A stretch of 37,382 nt of DNA from Oligoflexales bacterium (GCA_012840965.1 DUVQ01000072.1:1-37382), one strand, 5' to 3'. Shown: positions 1-8,906, numbered from the stretch's first letter. Notes: generated from the letters alone by a model not told the origin. Numbers and translations are program-made.

Positions 1-54
1 GTCCGGGCCAAAAGGATGAACGTACACGTTAGCAATCGTATATTTCGCCCGGAC
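1..54. repeat. Short inverted repeat at window edge
   Basis: GTCCGGGC (1-8) is perfectly inverted as GCCCGGAC (47-54), and a smaller perfect palindrome, AACGT-AC-ACGTT, lies inside at 19-30. The CCGG-centred arms resemble the hairpin of the dispersed repeat that begins at 100, so this may belong to the same element. The element may continue beyond the left edge of the window. I see no coding potential here. Confidence 0.4.
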
Positions 55-99
55 GATGTCACTAAGAGACAGTCGGGGTGGCTACGGGAGATTTTGGGC

Positions 100-177
100 C
101 CGGAAGGATGCCCCCGGACATGTTTTACGACTGTAACGAAGAGATCAAACGCAAAAAAGAACAAACAATCAGGAACC
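100..177 (-). repeat. Dispersed palindromic repeat, copy A (partial)
   Basis: These 78 bases match 35258-35335 in inverted orientation, without gaps and with about five mismatches by eye. The copy contains the hairpin CCGG-AAGGATGCCC-CCGG and the flank on one side of it. The other flank, towards base 1, diverges from copy B. It lies in the otherwise empty leader of rpmB. Confidence 0.8.
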
Positions 178-238
178 AAAACGTGCTAGTTGGCAGGATT
201 TGTAGCGGGAACAGGGGGCGGTTGAGCGAAAATCTTGG

Positions 239-267
239 TTGACGCGCCTAGATTTTGCGAGTATCAT
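239..267 (+). promoter_or_regulatory. Predicted sigma-70 promoter of rpmB
   Basis: TTGACG (239-244), a 17-bp spacer and TATCAT (262-267) lie about 30 bp upstream of the L28 start codon. The spacing is ideal. The same hexamer pattern recurs upstream of other genes in the window, which supports the call. Transcription start is not shown. Confidence 0.65.
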
Positions 268-295
268 TTGCCGCCTTTGTTTCTGGAGACCTTAA

Positions 296-535
296 ATGGC
301 TAGATGTCAATTAACTGGAAAACGACGCCTCAAGGCGATGAATGTATCCCATGCCCATAACCGCACTGGCAGATGGCAGCACCCAAACATTCAATCAAAA
401 CGCATTTATGTAGAAGAACTAGGACGTCACGTTAGACTCTCGCTTTCTACACGCGCAATGCGTACAATAACGAAAGTCGGCCTAGTAGCGTACGCCCGTA
501 AGACCGGAATCGATCTGGCGTCGTTGTTAGACTGA
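296..535 (+). CDS. rpmB: 50S ribosomal protein L28
   Basis: This is a structural protein of the large ribosomal subunit. The 79-residue product has the family N-terminus (CQLTGKRR, then NVSHAHNRT at about residues 16-24), a central PNIQSKRIYVEE segment, and the basic VRLSLSTRAMRTI segment near residues 46-58. It has a single Cys rather than a zinc-binding set, so it looks like the non-zinc form. The length is normal. GGAGACC precedes the ATG by a few bases. The gene appears to be a single transcription unit, with a promoter at 239-267 and a hairpin terminator just after the stop. In many bacteria rpmB pairs with rpmG, but no rpmG follows here. Confidence 0.95.
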   Translation: MARCQLTGKRRLKAMNVSHAHNRTGRWQHPNIQSKRIYVEELGRHVRLSLSTRAMRTITKVGLVAYARKTGIDLASLLD

Positions 536-538
536 CTC

Positions 539-574
539 ACCTGGCAAGCGACAAAGCTTCCCAGGTATTTTCTC
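539..574 (+). terminator. Rho-independent terminator after rpmB
   Basis: ACCTGG (539-544) pairs with CCAGGT (561-566). After a C:C mismatch, AAGC (546-549) pairs with GCTT (556-559) around the loop GACAAA. ATTTTCTC follows. The hairpin sits 4 bp after the rpmB stop. Confidence 0.75.
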
Positions 575-592
575 AAAGGGAGGTCATTAACC

Positions 593-3226
593 ATGTCGCA
601 TCTACCACGAGTCGCTCAAGCCCTGTTGTTATCCCTCATAGCCGTCAGTCTTATCGCTGGTTGCAGCGATGACAAGCGTAAAAAGAAGGTCGGCGATTTC
701 TGTTCTGGTGACACAGAATGCGCCGATGGCATTTGCTATGCAAGTGAATGTCTGGACCCGGACGGAGATTATGACGGTGACGGTCTCAAAAACGGTGTTG
801 AAAAGCACATCCTTGGGACAGACCCTGGTCTCGCCGATACCGACGGAGATGGAGTCCCAGACGGTGAGGAAGTTGGAGACGTAAACAATCCTAACGACCG
901 AGACGGTGATGGGATAATCGACGCCCTCGAATCCAGGTTACCAACGGCTGACGCCGACGGAGACTGTATTCCCGATGAATATGACCCGGAAAACGATGTC
1001 TTTACAGACGACATGTCTCTAATTATCGAAGCTAACTGCCTATTACCAGGGGTCTGTGACACCGGCAAAGAGCACATTACTGCACGATGCGTGGATGGAG
1101 TGCCTCAATGTGACTATTCAGCGGTACCAAACTATGAATCATCCGAGACTTCCTGTGACGGACTAGATAACGATTGTGACGGGAAAGTGGACTTTGAGCT
1201 TGACCGAGAAGCAATTGATGAATGCCCTAAAGAAGGGGTATGTGCTTCAGCTCAGATCAACGTTGTCTGCGAAGATGGTGAATGGAAATGTGATTTCTCA
1301 CAAGTCACTGGCTACGAGGCAGAAGAAACGCTTTGTGATGGCTTGGACAACGACTGCGACGGGGAAACTGACGAAGGTCTCGTTGATCAAGATTGCGAGA
1401 TTTCGAACGACTATGGAACCTGTTCTGGAACTACGGTTTGCAATTCAGAAACAAAACTGGCCATCTGTGACGCAGATACTCCAACCAAAGAAATCTGCGA
1501 TGGCTTAGACAATAACTGCAATGGTGAAATTGATGAGGGGCTTGATGGGCAACCATGTGAATTGAAAAATGAATTTGGCTCCTGCCCTGGAACCACCGAG
1601 TGTGACGCAGAAAAGAAAGAGGTTGTTTGTGTTGGCGAATACCCATCGGCCGAGATTTGTGATGGCATTGATAACGACTGCAATGGGGAAACAGACGAAA
1701 ACGACGTATGTGGTGGTGGTTTTACCACAGGGGTTTATGGCCGATTGCTAACAGCGTTTAACGCTAAGCCTTTGATACACCAAGGTCCTACCAATGCTAC
1801 TCCTGTTGCTGGAGCAAAGGTCTATGCACTGACCGAAGAAGAGTGTGAGATGGGCCCGTCCTCAAGCTCTGACTATGAAACTCTAAGTCTCGAAGATGGA
1901 ACATTTTCGCTGCCATTGGCCAGTGGAACGTGGTGCCTGTTTGTAACAGCTGAAGGGTATGTGCCTTTCCAATCGTGGTTCTTTAACTTGACAGAAGGGG
2001 ATAGATTCCCAATCGATCTTTTGCTTACCCGCACTGACGCATCTATGGGGTTTGGCGCGATCTGTGGACGCATCCAAGAAAAGGCCAGTTACGACCCACC
2101 TATGCCTTCACCACCTTTACGGGCGATTGGAGATGAAGGAGAGGCCGAGCCTGTTGGTGATGCGACTGTAAGGCTTTTGCCTGACGGCGTGACTTCTTTG
2201 GTATCAGCAACCACTGATAGTCGTGGATTTTTCTGTTTCAATGACTGGCAGTCCTACGTTAGTGGGGAATCTAAGCCTCTTACCCTGCAAGTGGTAAAGG
2301 ATGGCTATTACACCAGCAGCAAATGGACATTCACGCCATCGATTGGAGAGTTGCAGTTCCACAACATTGAGGTGTCTGTAGCTGATGAAACCGAAGAGGG
2401 CGTTTGCTTTACAGACTCCTTTGATCATCTTCCCGATCCAGGAGGAAAGGGCCCAGCTGCTATGCCACAACAGGGTCCAAAAGCGGGAGAAGAGCCAAGA
2501 GAATCTGGCAGATGGGGGGTTGAAATGAACCCCTCATCAAACAATGTGTACTGGACACATCTGTATGAGTACACGCCTATGAATTTCTGGGTCGATCATC
2601 AAGACGATTGCATAAGTGTTCCATCTGACGAGTATTGTGTGTCGGGCGAACCTGGGTGTGAACTGTGCTACGATGAGGAACAAACTGGATGTATTCCAGC
2701 ACCAGGGTCGCTTCCAAGGGCGTATTCAGGTCTTGGCGTCATGTATTTTGGAAACAGTGAAAATGGCTGTTATCTAACTATGACGTCGGCTTGTAATGTT
2801 GAAGGCCCGGTGGAGTACGGGTCGTTGATCTCCCCCGAAATCAGGCTTAGCGAAGCTGTTGGCGCAAAACTGTACTTCAGGACGATCTGGGAAGTTGAAT
2901 CTTTCAATCCAAATGCAGATCGGCTGATAGTAGAGGCTTTAAACTCTGGTGAGTCGATTTTCAGGGAATGGATCCAAATCGCCTCTTTGAAGCCATACAT
3001 GACTGTGGACAACCCAGACAGCCGAATCCCAATGACTTCAGGTGGTTACAACAAGCCCCCAAAATGGGTTGAGCACGTAATCGATCTTGATAGATTTGAG
3101 GGTGACTGGATGAAGATCAGATTCAGATTTGACTCGGTAGACGGGTATCGCAATGCCTTCAGAGGCTGGATGATTGATGACGTCTCAGTTAAAGCACGCG
3201 GTTGCCCGACACCTGCTGTGCCATAA
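593..3226 (+). CDS. Large MopE-like metal-binding-repeat lipoprotein
   Basis: This 877-residue protein is predicted to be exported and lipid-anchored: a hydrophobic signal ends in the lipobox LIAGC (Cys24). Asp-rich thrombospondin-type-3 / calcium-binding repeats follow (DGDYDGDGLKNG, DTDGDGVPDGEE, DRDGDGIIDALE, about residues 56-125). Next come four MopE-type repeats of the form CDGLDNDCDGxxDE at about residues 188-370, a motif family named after the copper-binding MopE of Methylococcus. The middle (about 380-620) looks like two carboxypeptidase-regulatory-like beta-sandwich domains (VAGAKVYAL, VGDATVRLLPDG). The C-terminus ends in a jelly-roll-like segment with GWMIDDVSVK. An AGGGAGG site precedes the ATG. 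The substrate is unknown; calcium or another metal is likely bound. Confidence 0.85.
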   Translation: MSHLPRVAQALLLSLIAVSLIAGCSDDKRKKKVGDFCSGDTECADGICYASECLDPDGDYDGDGLKNGVEKHILGTDPGLADTDGDGVPDGEEVGDVNNPNDRDGDGIIDALESRLPTADADGDCIPDEYDPENDVFTDDMSLIIEANCLLPGVCDTGKEHITARCVDGVPQCDYSAVPNYESSETSCDGLDNDCDGKVDFELDREAIDECPKEGVCASAQINVVCEDGEWKCDFSQVTGYEAEETLCDGLDNDCDGETDEGLVDQDCEISNDYGTCSGTTVCNSETKLAICDADTPTKEICDGLDNNCNGEIDEGLDGQPCELKNEFGSCPGTTECDAEKKEVVCVGEYPSAEICDGIDNDCNGETDENDVCGGGFTTGVYGRLLTAFNAKPLIHQGPTNATPVAGAKVYALTEEECEMGPSSSSDYETLSLEDGTFSLPLASGTWCLFVTAEGYVPFQSWFFNLTEGDRFPIDLLLTRTDASMGFGAICGRIQEKASYDPPMPSPPLRAIGDEGEAEPVGDATVRLLPDGVTSLVSATTDSRGFFCFNDWQSYVSGESKPLTLQVVKDGYYTSSKWTFTPSIGELQFHNIEVSVADETEEGVCFTDSFDHLPDPGGKGPAAMPQQGPKAGEEPRESGRWGVEMNPSSNNVYWTHLYEYTPMNFWVDHQDDCISVPSDEYCVSGEPGCELCYDEEQTGCIPAPGSLPRAYSGLGVMYFGNSENGCYLTMTSACNVEGPVEYGSLISPEIRLSEAVGAKLYFRTIWEVESFNPNADRLIVEALNSGESIFREWIQIASLKPYMTVDNPDSRIPMTSGGYNKPPKWVEHVIDLDRFEGDWMKIRFRFDSVDGYRNAFRGWMIDDVSVKARGCPTPAVP

Positions 3227-3251
3227 TCGAACGTGACCTGAAAGGATCTAG

Positions 3252-4334
3252 GTGCCCCAACTAAACAATTCCTCACAACCTGATATTCGCCAGCTTTTGG
3301 CCAAAAATCCCTTCATAGCCGCGCCCATGGATGGTTACTCGGACTATCCATACAGGGAGGCATGCAGAGAATGTGGGGCTGGAATCACTTACTCGGAGAT
3401 GATCCCGGCGATAGCCTTAACTTTTGGCGCAAAAGACGCCAAGCGCAGGGTTAAGGTCTATCCAAATGACTCGCCTTTCATTGTGCAAATTGAGGGATCC
3501 AAACCGGATGTAATGGCCAAAGCGGCGCAAATGGTCCAAGAAGCTGGTGTACAGATTATCGACATCAATGCTGGCTGCCCATCGAGAAGGGTCACCAATG
3601 GTGGCGCAGGCGCGGCGTTGTTGTCCGATCTGCTGCTGATGGAAAGGATCCTGAAGGCCGTTAAAGAAGCGGTCACAATTCCAGTGACCCTGAAGTTTAG
3701 AAGCGGTCCAAGTACTGGGAACTTTGTCATCGAAGAAGTCGCAAAGATGGCCGAAGACAGCGGTATAGACGCGCTTGCTTTGCATGCTAGAACGCGCTCT
3801 CAGGGGTACAGAGGCAGCGCTGACTGGAGCCATATCGCCAAGCTTGTTGAATGCACCAAGATGCCTGTTATTGGTAACGGCGACGTACTAAAAGGTGAAG
3901 ACGGTCTGCAAATGATTAAGCAGACTGGATGCCACGGCGTTATGGTAGGTCGGGGTGCCATTGGAAACCCTTGGCTTTTTGGCGAGCTTTTGGCGGTTTG
4001 GCAGGGGCTTCCCAAACCTCCAAGGCCGACTAGAGCGCAATGGTTTGCAATGGTTTTGGCACATTTCGATGGGATGGCCGAGTACTTTGACAACGACTCA
4101 GAACTTGCGGCCCGGCTGTTTAGAAAGCATTTGTCACGCTACACAAGGGGAATGAAGGGGGCCGTTTCCTTTAGGCGACAGTTGGCAGCAGTTCAAAACA
4201 GAAGCTCACTTTTGTCTGCGATCAACAGTATTTTGGCTGATGAGGGGATAACCACTGATCAGACCAGGGAAAATCCACTTTGGGACCAACCCATGCCTGA
4301 ACACGACTCTCATGGCTTTGTTACGCCGGAGTGA
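3252..4334 (+). CDS. dusB: tRNA-dihydrouridine synthase (DusB-type)
   Basis: This is a flavin enzyme that reduces uridine to dihydrouridine in the tRNA D-loop. The 360-residue product has the FMN-barrel start APMDGYSD (24-31, normally APMAGVTD), YSEM (47-50), and IDINAGCPSRRVTNGGAGAA with the catalytic acid Cys109. HARTRSQGYRGSADW and GNGDVL follow, then GVMVGRGAIGNPWLF, which binds the FMN phosphate. The length is typical of DusB. The start is GTG, six bases after AAAGGA, and no better ATG exists upstream. It opens an operon with thiE, prmC and era. Assignment to DusB rather than another bacterial Dus rests on the NAGCPSRRV pattern and length. Confidence 0.9.
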   Translation: MPQLNNSSQPDIRQLLAKNPFIAAPMDGYSDYPYREACRECGAGITYSEMIPAIALTFGAKDAKRRVKVYPNDSPFIVQIEGSKPDVMAKAAQMVQEAGVQIIDINAGCPSRRVTNGGAGAALLSDLLLMERILKAVKEAVTIPVTLKFRSGPSTGNFVIEEVAKMAEDSGIDALALHARTRSQGYRGSADWSHIAKLVECTKMPVIGNGDVLKGEDGLQMIKQTGCHGVMVGRGAIGNPWLFGELLAVWQGLPKPPRPTRAQWFAMVLAHFDGMAEYFDNDSELAARLFRKHLSRYTRGMKGAVSFRRQLAAVQNRSSLLSAINSILADEGITTDQTRENPLWDQPMPEHDSHGFVTPE

Positions 4335-4337
4335 TAC

Positions 4338-4976
4338 ATGCCTGTGCTTCCAACACCAATCGGCATTTACGCGATTTTAGATGCTGATACCGTGCCTGTG
4401 GCCAAGTTGCCAAAATTAGCGGCTGGATTTGTCCAAGCTGGTGTTCAAGTGTTTCAGGTAAGGGCTAAAAACCTGCCAGGCGGCCCGTTCGTTGAGCTTG
4501 TTGTGGCGATTCGAGCGGCTTTGGGGCCAAAAGCATTGTTGTTGGTAAATGATCGGGTAGATGTCGCGGCGTTAACCCCAAGCGATGGTGTGCATCTTGG
4601 GGACTTGGATTTGGCGCCAAGCGATGCCAGGAAACTGCTTCCAAAGGGTTCCATTGTTGGGTATTCAACGCACTCTCTTGCCGATATTTCCCAAGCCACA
4701 GATGTAGATTACGTTGGATTTGGGCCTGTGTTTGCAACTGCGACCAAGGTTACTGGACGGGCCCCACTTGGCATTGAATTGCTTGACGCAGCCTGCAAGC
4801 TTTCACCAGTTCCAGTGGTTGCAATCGGGGGGATTAACCCAAAAGATGTTGCGACACTTGCCAAAGCTGGCGCCGCTGGAATCGCAATGATTTCAGGCTT
4901 GTTACTTGCGGATTCGCCATTTGAAACTGCCAAAGAGGCTACTGCCGACTTTTTTGCACAAGGTGGCCTGAAATGA
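4338..4976 (+). CDS. thiE: Thiamine phosphate synthase
   Basis: This enzyme is predicted to join HMP pyrophosphate and thiazole phosphate into thiamine phosphate in the cytoplasm. The 212-residue TIM barrel shows the family motifs in order: VFQVRAK (38-44), LLVNDRVDVA (68-77), GVHLGDLDL (84-92), GYSTHS (108-113), DYVGFGPVFATATK (124-137) and VAIGGI near 174. TenI, a close relative lacking synthase activity, is possible, but the NDR and TATK elements favour ThiE. It starts three bases after dusB stops, with GGAG upstream. No other thi gene is in the window, so thiamine synthesis genes are scattered. Its stop overlaps the next start as ATGA. Confidence 0.88.
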   Translation: MPVLPTPIGIYAILDADTVPVAKLPKLAAGFVQAGVQVFQVRAKNLPGGPFVELVVAIRAALGPKALLLVNDRVDVAALTPSDGVHLGDLDLAPSDARKLLPKGSIVGYSTHSLADISQATDVDYVGFGPVFATATKVTGRAPLGIELLDAACKLSPVPVVAIGGINPKDVATLAKAGAAGIAMISGLLLADSPFETAKEATADFFAQGGLK

Positions 4977-5845
4977 CCAAAACCGTTGGCGAAATCTTGC
5001 AGTTATCATCTAAATATCTTCGCGATAAAGGCTCAGAATCTCCAAGGCTGGATGCAGAATTGTTGATAGCTGACGCCTTGAAAATCAGACGGTTGGATCT
5101 TTATTTATCACCAGAAAGGCCGCTGACAGTAGCGGAAACTGATTGCATTCGCGAAGGCTTACGGCGCAGAGCCAAATTGGAGCCTTTAGCTTACATCAGA
5201 GGCGTTAGGGAGTTTTTTGGCCTGAATTTTCATGTAACTCCTGACACGCTAATCCCAAGGCCTGAGACTGAAACCTTGGTGGATGCGGCCATTACGTGGA
5301 TTTCAGCAAATTTGGCCACAAAGGTGGTTGATGTTGGAACTGGCAGCGGTGCCATCGCATGTACACTGGCTGCCAACCTGCCCCAAGTGCATGTCTTGGC
5401 AACAGACATCTCCAAAGCAGCCTTGGATGTGGCTGCCCGTAATGCAGATGCTTTGGATGTAACAAACCGAATTTCCTTCATTAATTGCCATCTACTTGAT
5501 GACATACCAAAAGCGTTCAACCCCCAACTGATCATTTCAAATCCACCATACATAGCTGAGAACGAACGCGAACTCATGGATATCAGTGTGTTACAATACG
5601 AGCCCTTAGGTGCCTTGTTTTCAGGCGATGAGGGAACGGATTTAACTTTTGAACTAATAGAAAGAGCCCGCGAGATTTTACTGCCCGGTGGCGCTTTCAT
5701 TGTTGAAACAGGCTCGCCTGCACAAAGGGACAAAGTTCGAGCTAGGCTTGAATCAGCATTTAGCCACAATGTTTCACCTTTAACCGACCCAGGTGGCACA
5801 ATTCGCGGCTTTTTGGTTGAAGTATCGGATTCCAAGGAGATCTAA
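4973..5845 (+). CDS. prmC: Release factor glutamine methyltransferase PrmC
   Basis: This is an S-adenosylmethionine-dependent enzyme that methylates the Gln of the GGQ motif in release factors RF1 and RF2. The 290-residue protein has the PrmC N-terminal helical domain (LDAELLIADAL, RRAKLEPLAYIRG, FFGLNFHVTPDTLIPRPETE). The Rossmann methyltransferase fold follows: motif I DVGTGSG at 120-126, and the substrate-Gln-binding NPPY at 190-193. The length is normal for the family. The ATG overlaps the thiE stop by 4 bp, indicating translational coupling. prfA, the usual neighbour, is absent here. Confidence 0.93.
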   Translation: MTKTVGEILQLSSKYLRDKGSESPRLDAELLIADALKIRRLDLYLSPERPLTVAETDCIREGLRRRAKLEPLAYIRGVREFFGLNFHVTPDTLIPRPETETLVDAAITWISANLATKVVDVGTGSGAIACTLAANLPQVHVLATDISKAALDVAARNADALDVTNRISFINCHLLDDIPKAFNPQLIISNPPYIAENERELMDISVLQYEPLGALFSGDEGTDLTFELIERAREILLPGGAFIVETGSPAQRDKVRARLESAFSHNVSPLTDPGGTIRGFLVEVSDSKEI

Positions 5846-5848
5846 CAG

Positions 5849-6751
5849 ATGTCAGACAACGCACACCGTTGTGGGGTCATTGCCATCGCTGGCAGGCCAA
5901 ACGTCGGAAAATCCACATTGTTGAATAGGATACTGGGGGCTAAAATTGCCATTGTTACCCCAAAGCCCCAAACGACCAGAGACAGAATCCTAGGCATCTG
6001 GAGCCAACCTGGCGCTCAGATCCTGTTTCACGATACTCCTGGAATTCACGTGGCTACAAAGGCCTTGAATCGACGCATGGTTATGGAAGCACAAGCTGCT
6101 TTGGATGACGCTGACGCCATTTTGATGATGACCGACGCCAGCGATCCTGCCACTTGCTTGAAGCAAGACAACAACGTGATAAGTAGAGTCCGTGAGTCTG
6201 GGAAACCAGCTGTCTTGGCAATCAATAAAATCGATCTTATTGAAAAGGCCAGTCTGTTACCCCTAATCGAGACTTACTCTAAAGCAATGGATTTCAAAGC
6301 AATAATTCCAATCAGCGCCCAAGACGGAGATGGAATCGAAAATCTGACGGACCTTCTTGTCACTTTGATACCTAAAGGGCCCGCGATGTATCCAGATGAC
6401 GATTTAAGTGATCGCCCCCTTCGTTTTTTGGTGGCCGAGATTGTTCGAGAAAAGTTGATGCTGGCCCTGCGTCATGAGCTACCCTACTCTACCGCGGTGA
6501 CCATTGAAGAATTTATCGAACCTGCCCCCCCTGCTGCTGTAAGAATCAGTGCGTTAATTCACGTTGAAAGAGCCTCGCAGAAGGGGATTGTCATTGGAAA
6601 ACAGGGGGCGATGTTAAAAGAAATCGGAACAGCTGCGCGCCATGATATTCAAGACCTTATTGGTCGGCCTGTGATGCTGACCCTTTTCGTGCGGGTTGAC
6701 GAAGACTGGACAACGACAGACGAGGGAATCAGCACCGTCTTGGACAATTAA
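5849..6751 (+). CDS. era: GTPase Era
   Basis: Era is an essential GTPase that binds 16S rRNA and assists 30S subunit maturation. The 300-residue protein contains the G1 loop GRPNVGKST (15-23), the switch region PKPQTTRD (38-45), G3 DTPG (62-65), G4 NKID (126-129) and ISAQDGDG. A C-terminal KH RNA-binding domain carries IGKQGAMLKEIG at about 250-261. All the nucleotide-binding residues are present. AAGGAG precedes the ATG. It closes the dusB-thiE-prmC-era operon. After the stop the DNA becomes AT-rich and a new promoter is likely for the next gene. Confidence 0.96.
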   Translation: MSDNAHRCGVIAIAGRPNVGKSTLLNRILGAKIAIVTPKPQTTRDRILGIWSQPGAQILFHDTPGIHVATKALNRRMVMEAQAALDDADAILMMTDASDPATCLKQDNNVISRVRESGKPAVLAINKIDLIEKASLLPLIETYSKAMDFKAIIPISAQDGDGIENLTDLLVTLIPKGPAMYPDDDLSDRPLRFLVAEIVREKLMLALRHELPYSTAVTIEEFIEPAPPAAVRISALIHVERASQKGIVIGKQGAMLKEIGTAARHDIQDLIGRPVMLTLFVRVDEDWTTTDEGISTVLDN

Positions 6752-6799
6752 TACCCACATATTTGGTTTATTATTTGAATTAGTTCGGTATATTTCTTA

Positions 6800-6815
6800 T
6801 ATAATCAGTTAACAA
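6800..6815 (+). promoter_or_regulatory. Possible -10 element, near-leaderless start
   Basis: TATAAT at 6800-6805 lies only 10 bp before the ATG at 6816. A weak -35 candidate, TTGAAT (6775-6780), sits 19 bp upstream of it. If this is used, transcription would begin within a few bases of the start codon. No Shine-Dalgarno-like sequence is visible between them. Confidence 0.35.
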
Positions 6816-8591
6816 ATGTGGAGAAGCAAGATCACAGCTCACCCTAAACCCACAAAACGTTACGTAGCCTTCATCGGGTTTACTGGCATTGTGGCCCTAG
6901 GGTACTTGATCGCCTTGGCTTTGATAAACCCCAGATATTTGACCTTGCCCATAGTTCAGAATCCTGGGGCGTTTTTAACGTTTGCAGCCCTTGCTCTGGC
7001 CACGAGATTGATGGGCGTATCTGCGAAACCGATGGCAGGATTCGGACTGGATACCCCCCTTTACACCGCAGCAATGCTTTGCATAGGACCTGGTCCAACG
7101 GCAATGGTTGCCTTTGTCGCAATGGCGCTTAAAGGCTTTGTAGACTGGGCAATCAGGGTCAGGTCAGGAATCAGATGGCCACTTTTCACATCGATTGCGA
7201 CTTGGATCTTCAGTCCTGCATTAACAGGTACGATCATCGCTTCAATAGGCTTGGCCTTCGATGCCAGAGAACTGGCATATCACGAGGTTTTGGGACTCCA
7301 CAGGGCAATTTTGGTCTACCTTTTGATGGCTTTAGGGATGTTGGCCCTTCAGTTTGCCACCGTGCTGGTCTCTTACCGTCTTAACGATGTAAGCTGGGCG
7401 GATATAGCCAAGGAAATACGCAGTCCAACATTTCATGGAGATTTACTATTCCTGCCTTTGGGTTTCGCTTTGGCCATCGCATACCGAGACCACCACACGC
7501 CAACCTTGGCAGCGCTGGCGGTTTCGTATGTAACCTTCAGTTACATCTTCAGGCAGATGAGCAAGGCCCTAGAGGCGTTTACAGAATCATCTCAAGAGCT
7601 TGCCCTTTCTGAAGAAGTCGGCAGAACGGTGGCGTCAACTTTGAACGTCGAAGAGGTCGGTCGCAGGGTCGGGATCGCACTACTAAACGCATTATCTGAG
7701 GCAAGGGCAATTGTTTTGACAGTGTTGGACGATACGCAGCGTTATAGACAGTCCTACATTAGGGCCGTTGACCGTTTGGAAAAGCCCGCAATTCTTGAAG
7801 CTGTATTCAGCGACCTGGAAAACAAATTTCAGCTTGATGGTAGTGAAAAAGACCGGCCTCCAGAGGCGGCAGCCCCATACGATGGCAACATTTGGCACTG
7901 TGAGTTGAAAACGCCTGATGTTGGGGTAATTATCGGATACCTGTCCGTTGTCCAGCCTAAAGGAGTCAAATTCAGCCCAAGGGATAAACGGATCATTCGG
8001 GGTGTGGCACGCCAAGCGGCTGTTGCGGTCCAAAACTGGCGACTTTACAGTTTAGCAACTGAAGACGGACTTACAGGGCTTTATGTGCGCCGATATATTG
8101 AGTCGAGGCTGTGTGAAGAGTTTGAGCGGGCGACCAGATCCAAGGGCAATTTCAGCTTAATGATGGTAGACGTAGACGACTTGAAAAAGATAAATGATAA
8201 CCACGGCCACGCCGCTGGGGATAAGTTGCTTAGGTCAGTCGCCACTGCGATGCGCGAAAGCCTGCGTCGAATGGATGTCCCCGGCAGATGGGGCGGCGAT
8301 GAATTCGCCGTTATTTTGCCAGATATTTGCCTTAAAGAAGGGCTTGAAGTTGGCAAAAGGATTATCGACAGCCTAAAAGACTATTCGTTCCAAGTCCGTG
8401 ATCAGATTATTACACCATCGGTCAGCATCGGAATCGCCGCTTTTAACGAGTGTTGTCCGCAAAACGTGACGAATATGTTGGCCCTTGCAGATGGAGCCCT
8501 ATACCAAGTCAAAAATTCGGGAATAAAAGGGTCCGTTACCGCCGCTTGCCCCGATATGGTAAATAAGGTCCAATTGCGTTTGGAATCATGA
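6816..8591 (+). CDS. Membrane-bound diguanylate cyclase (GAF-GGDEF)
   Basis: The product is predicted to make cyclic di-GMP from two GTP at the inner membrane. The 591-residue protein begins with a multi-helix membrane region (about residues 15-245, six to eight hydrophobic segments). A GAF-like sensory domain follows (about 255-415), and then a GGDEF domain (about 420-580). The active-site motif GGDEF is intact at 493-497. A canonical inhibitory-site RxxD (RRMD, 484-487) lies five residues before it, so product inhibition is expected. The metal-binding MMVDVDDLKKIND segment is also present. The membrane part is not a MASE domain I can name. No EAL domain is attached. The start has no clear ribosome-binding site. 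Confidence 0.88.
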   Translation: MWRSKITAHPKPTKRYVAFIGFTGIVALGYLIALALINPRYLTLPIVQNPGAFLTFAALALATRLMGVSAKPMAGFGLDTPLYTAAMLCIGPGPTAMVAFVAMALKGFVDWAIRVRSGIRWPLFTSIATWIFSPALTGTIIASIGLAFDARELAYHEVLGLHRAILVYLLMALGMLALQFATVLVSYRLNDVSWADIAKEIRSPTFHGDLLFLPLGFALAIAYRDHHTPTLAALAVSYVTFSYIFRQMSKALEAFTESSQELALSEEVGRTVASTLNVEEVGRRVGIALLNALSEARAIVLTVLDDTQRYRQSYIRAVDRLEKPAILEAVFSDLENKFQLDGSEKDRPPEAAAPYDGNIWHCELKTPDVGVIIGYLSVVQPKGVKFSPRDKRIIRGVARQAAVAVQNWRLYSLATEDGLTGLYVRRYIESRLCEEFERATRSKGNFSLMMVDVDDLKKINDNHGHAAGDKLLRSVATAMRESLRRMDVPGRWGGDEFAVILPDICLKEGLEVGKRIIDSLKDYSFQVRDQIITPSVSIGIAAFNECCPQNVTNMLALADGALYQVKNSGIKGSVTAACPDMVNKVQLRLES

Positions 8592-8768
8592 TCGTGCGAT
8601 AAGGTTCCTGACCCGTTGGCCCTGCGGGCATTTGTAGCAGGATGAAGTTTTGAAACTAAAAGCGTTAGCTTCAACAAACTGGTCTAGGCATTTTTGGATT
8701 TCGATCTCAGCTTTTGTGTTTCTACATAGGAACGGGGCATCAAGCCGTACCTGGTTGTTCCGCTTCAT
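8586..8768 (-). CDS. Small CxxC-motif protein, unknown function
   Basis: This 60-residue reading frame fills much of a gap that is otherwise empty. Its ATG is preceded at good spacing by AGAGAGG. The protein is basic and contains Cys residues near 15 and 27, then a C-terminal CYKCPQGQR segment with a CxxC pair, suggesting metal or nucleic-acid binding. It converges on the diguanylate cyclase gene and overlaps its last six bases. I do not recognise the family. A shorter alternative is that the frame is non-coding. The ribosome-binding site, the location and the CxxC pair make a real gene somewhat more likely than not. Confidence 0.5.
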   Translation of the reverse strand: MKRNNQVRLDAPFLCRNTKAEIEIQKCLDQFVEANAFSFKTSSCYKCPQGQRVRNLIARS

Positions 8769-8906
8769 GCAACCTCTCTTTAGGTCAACGAGTGTCACCG
8801 CTGGGAATTATGTTGGCCAGTGTTGTCTGTGTCAAGCCATACCCCCTTTGCCCTTCATAACAAAGGGATTTCAACTTCCATCTTGGATTCATCGTGTGAG
8901 GTACTG

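Noticed and set aside
8820-8906. GTG start for the dCMP deaminase fusion
   Set aside because: The ATG at 8907 has GTGAGG upstream and directly starts the P-loop domain.
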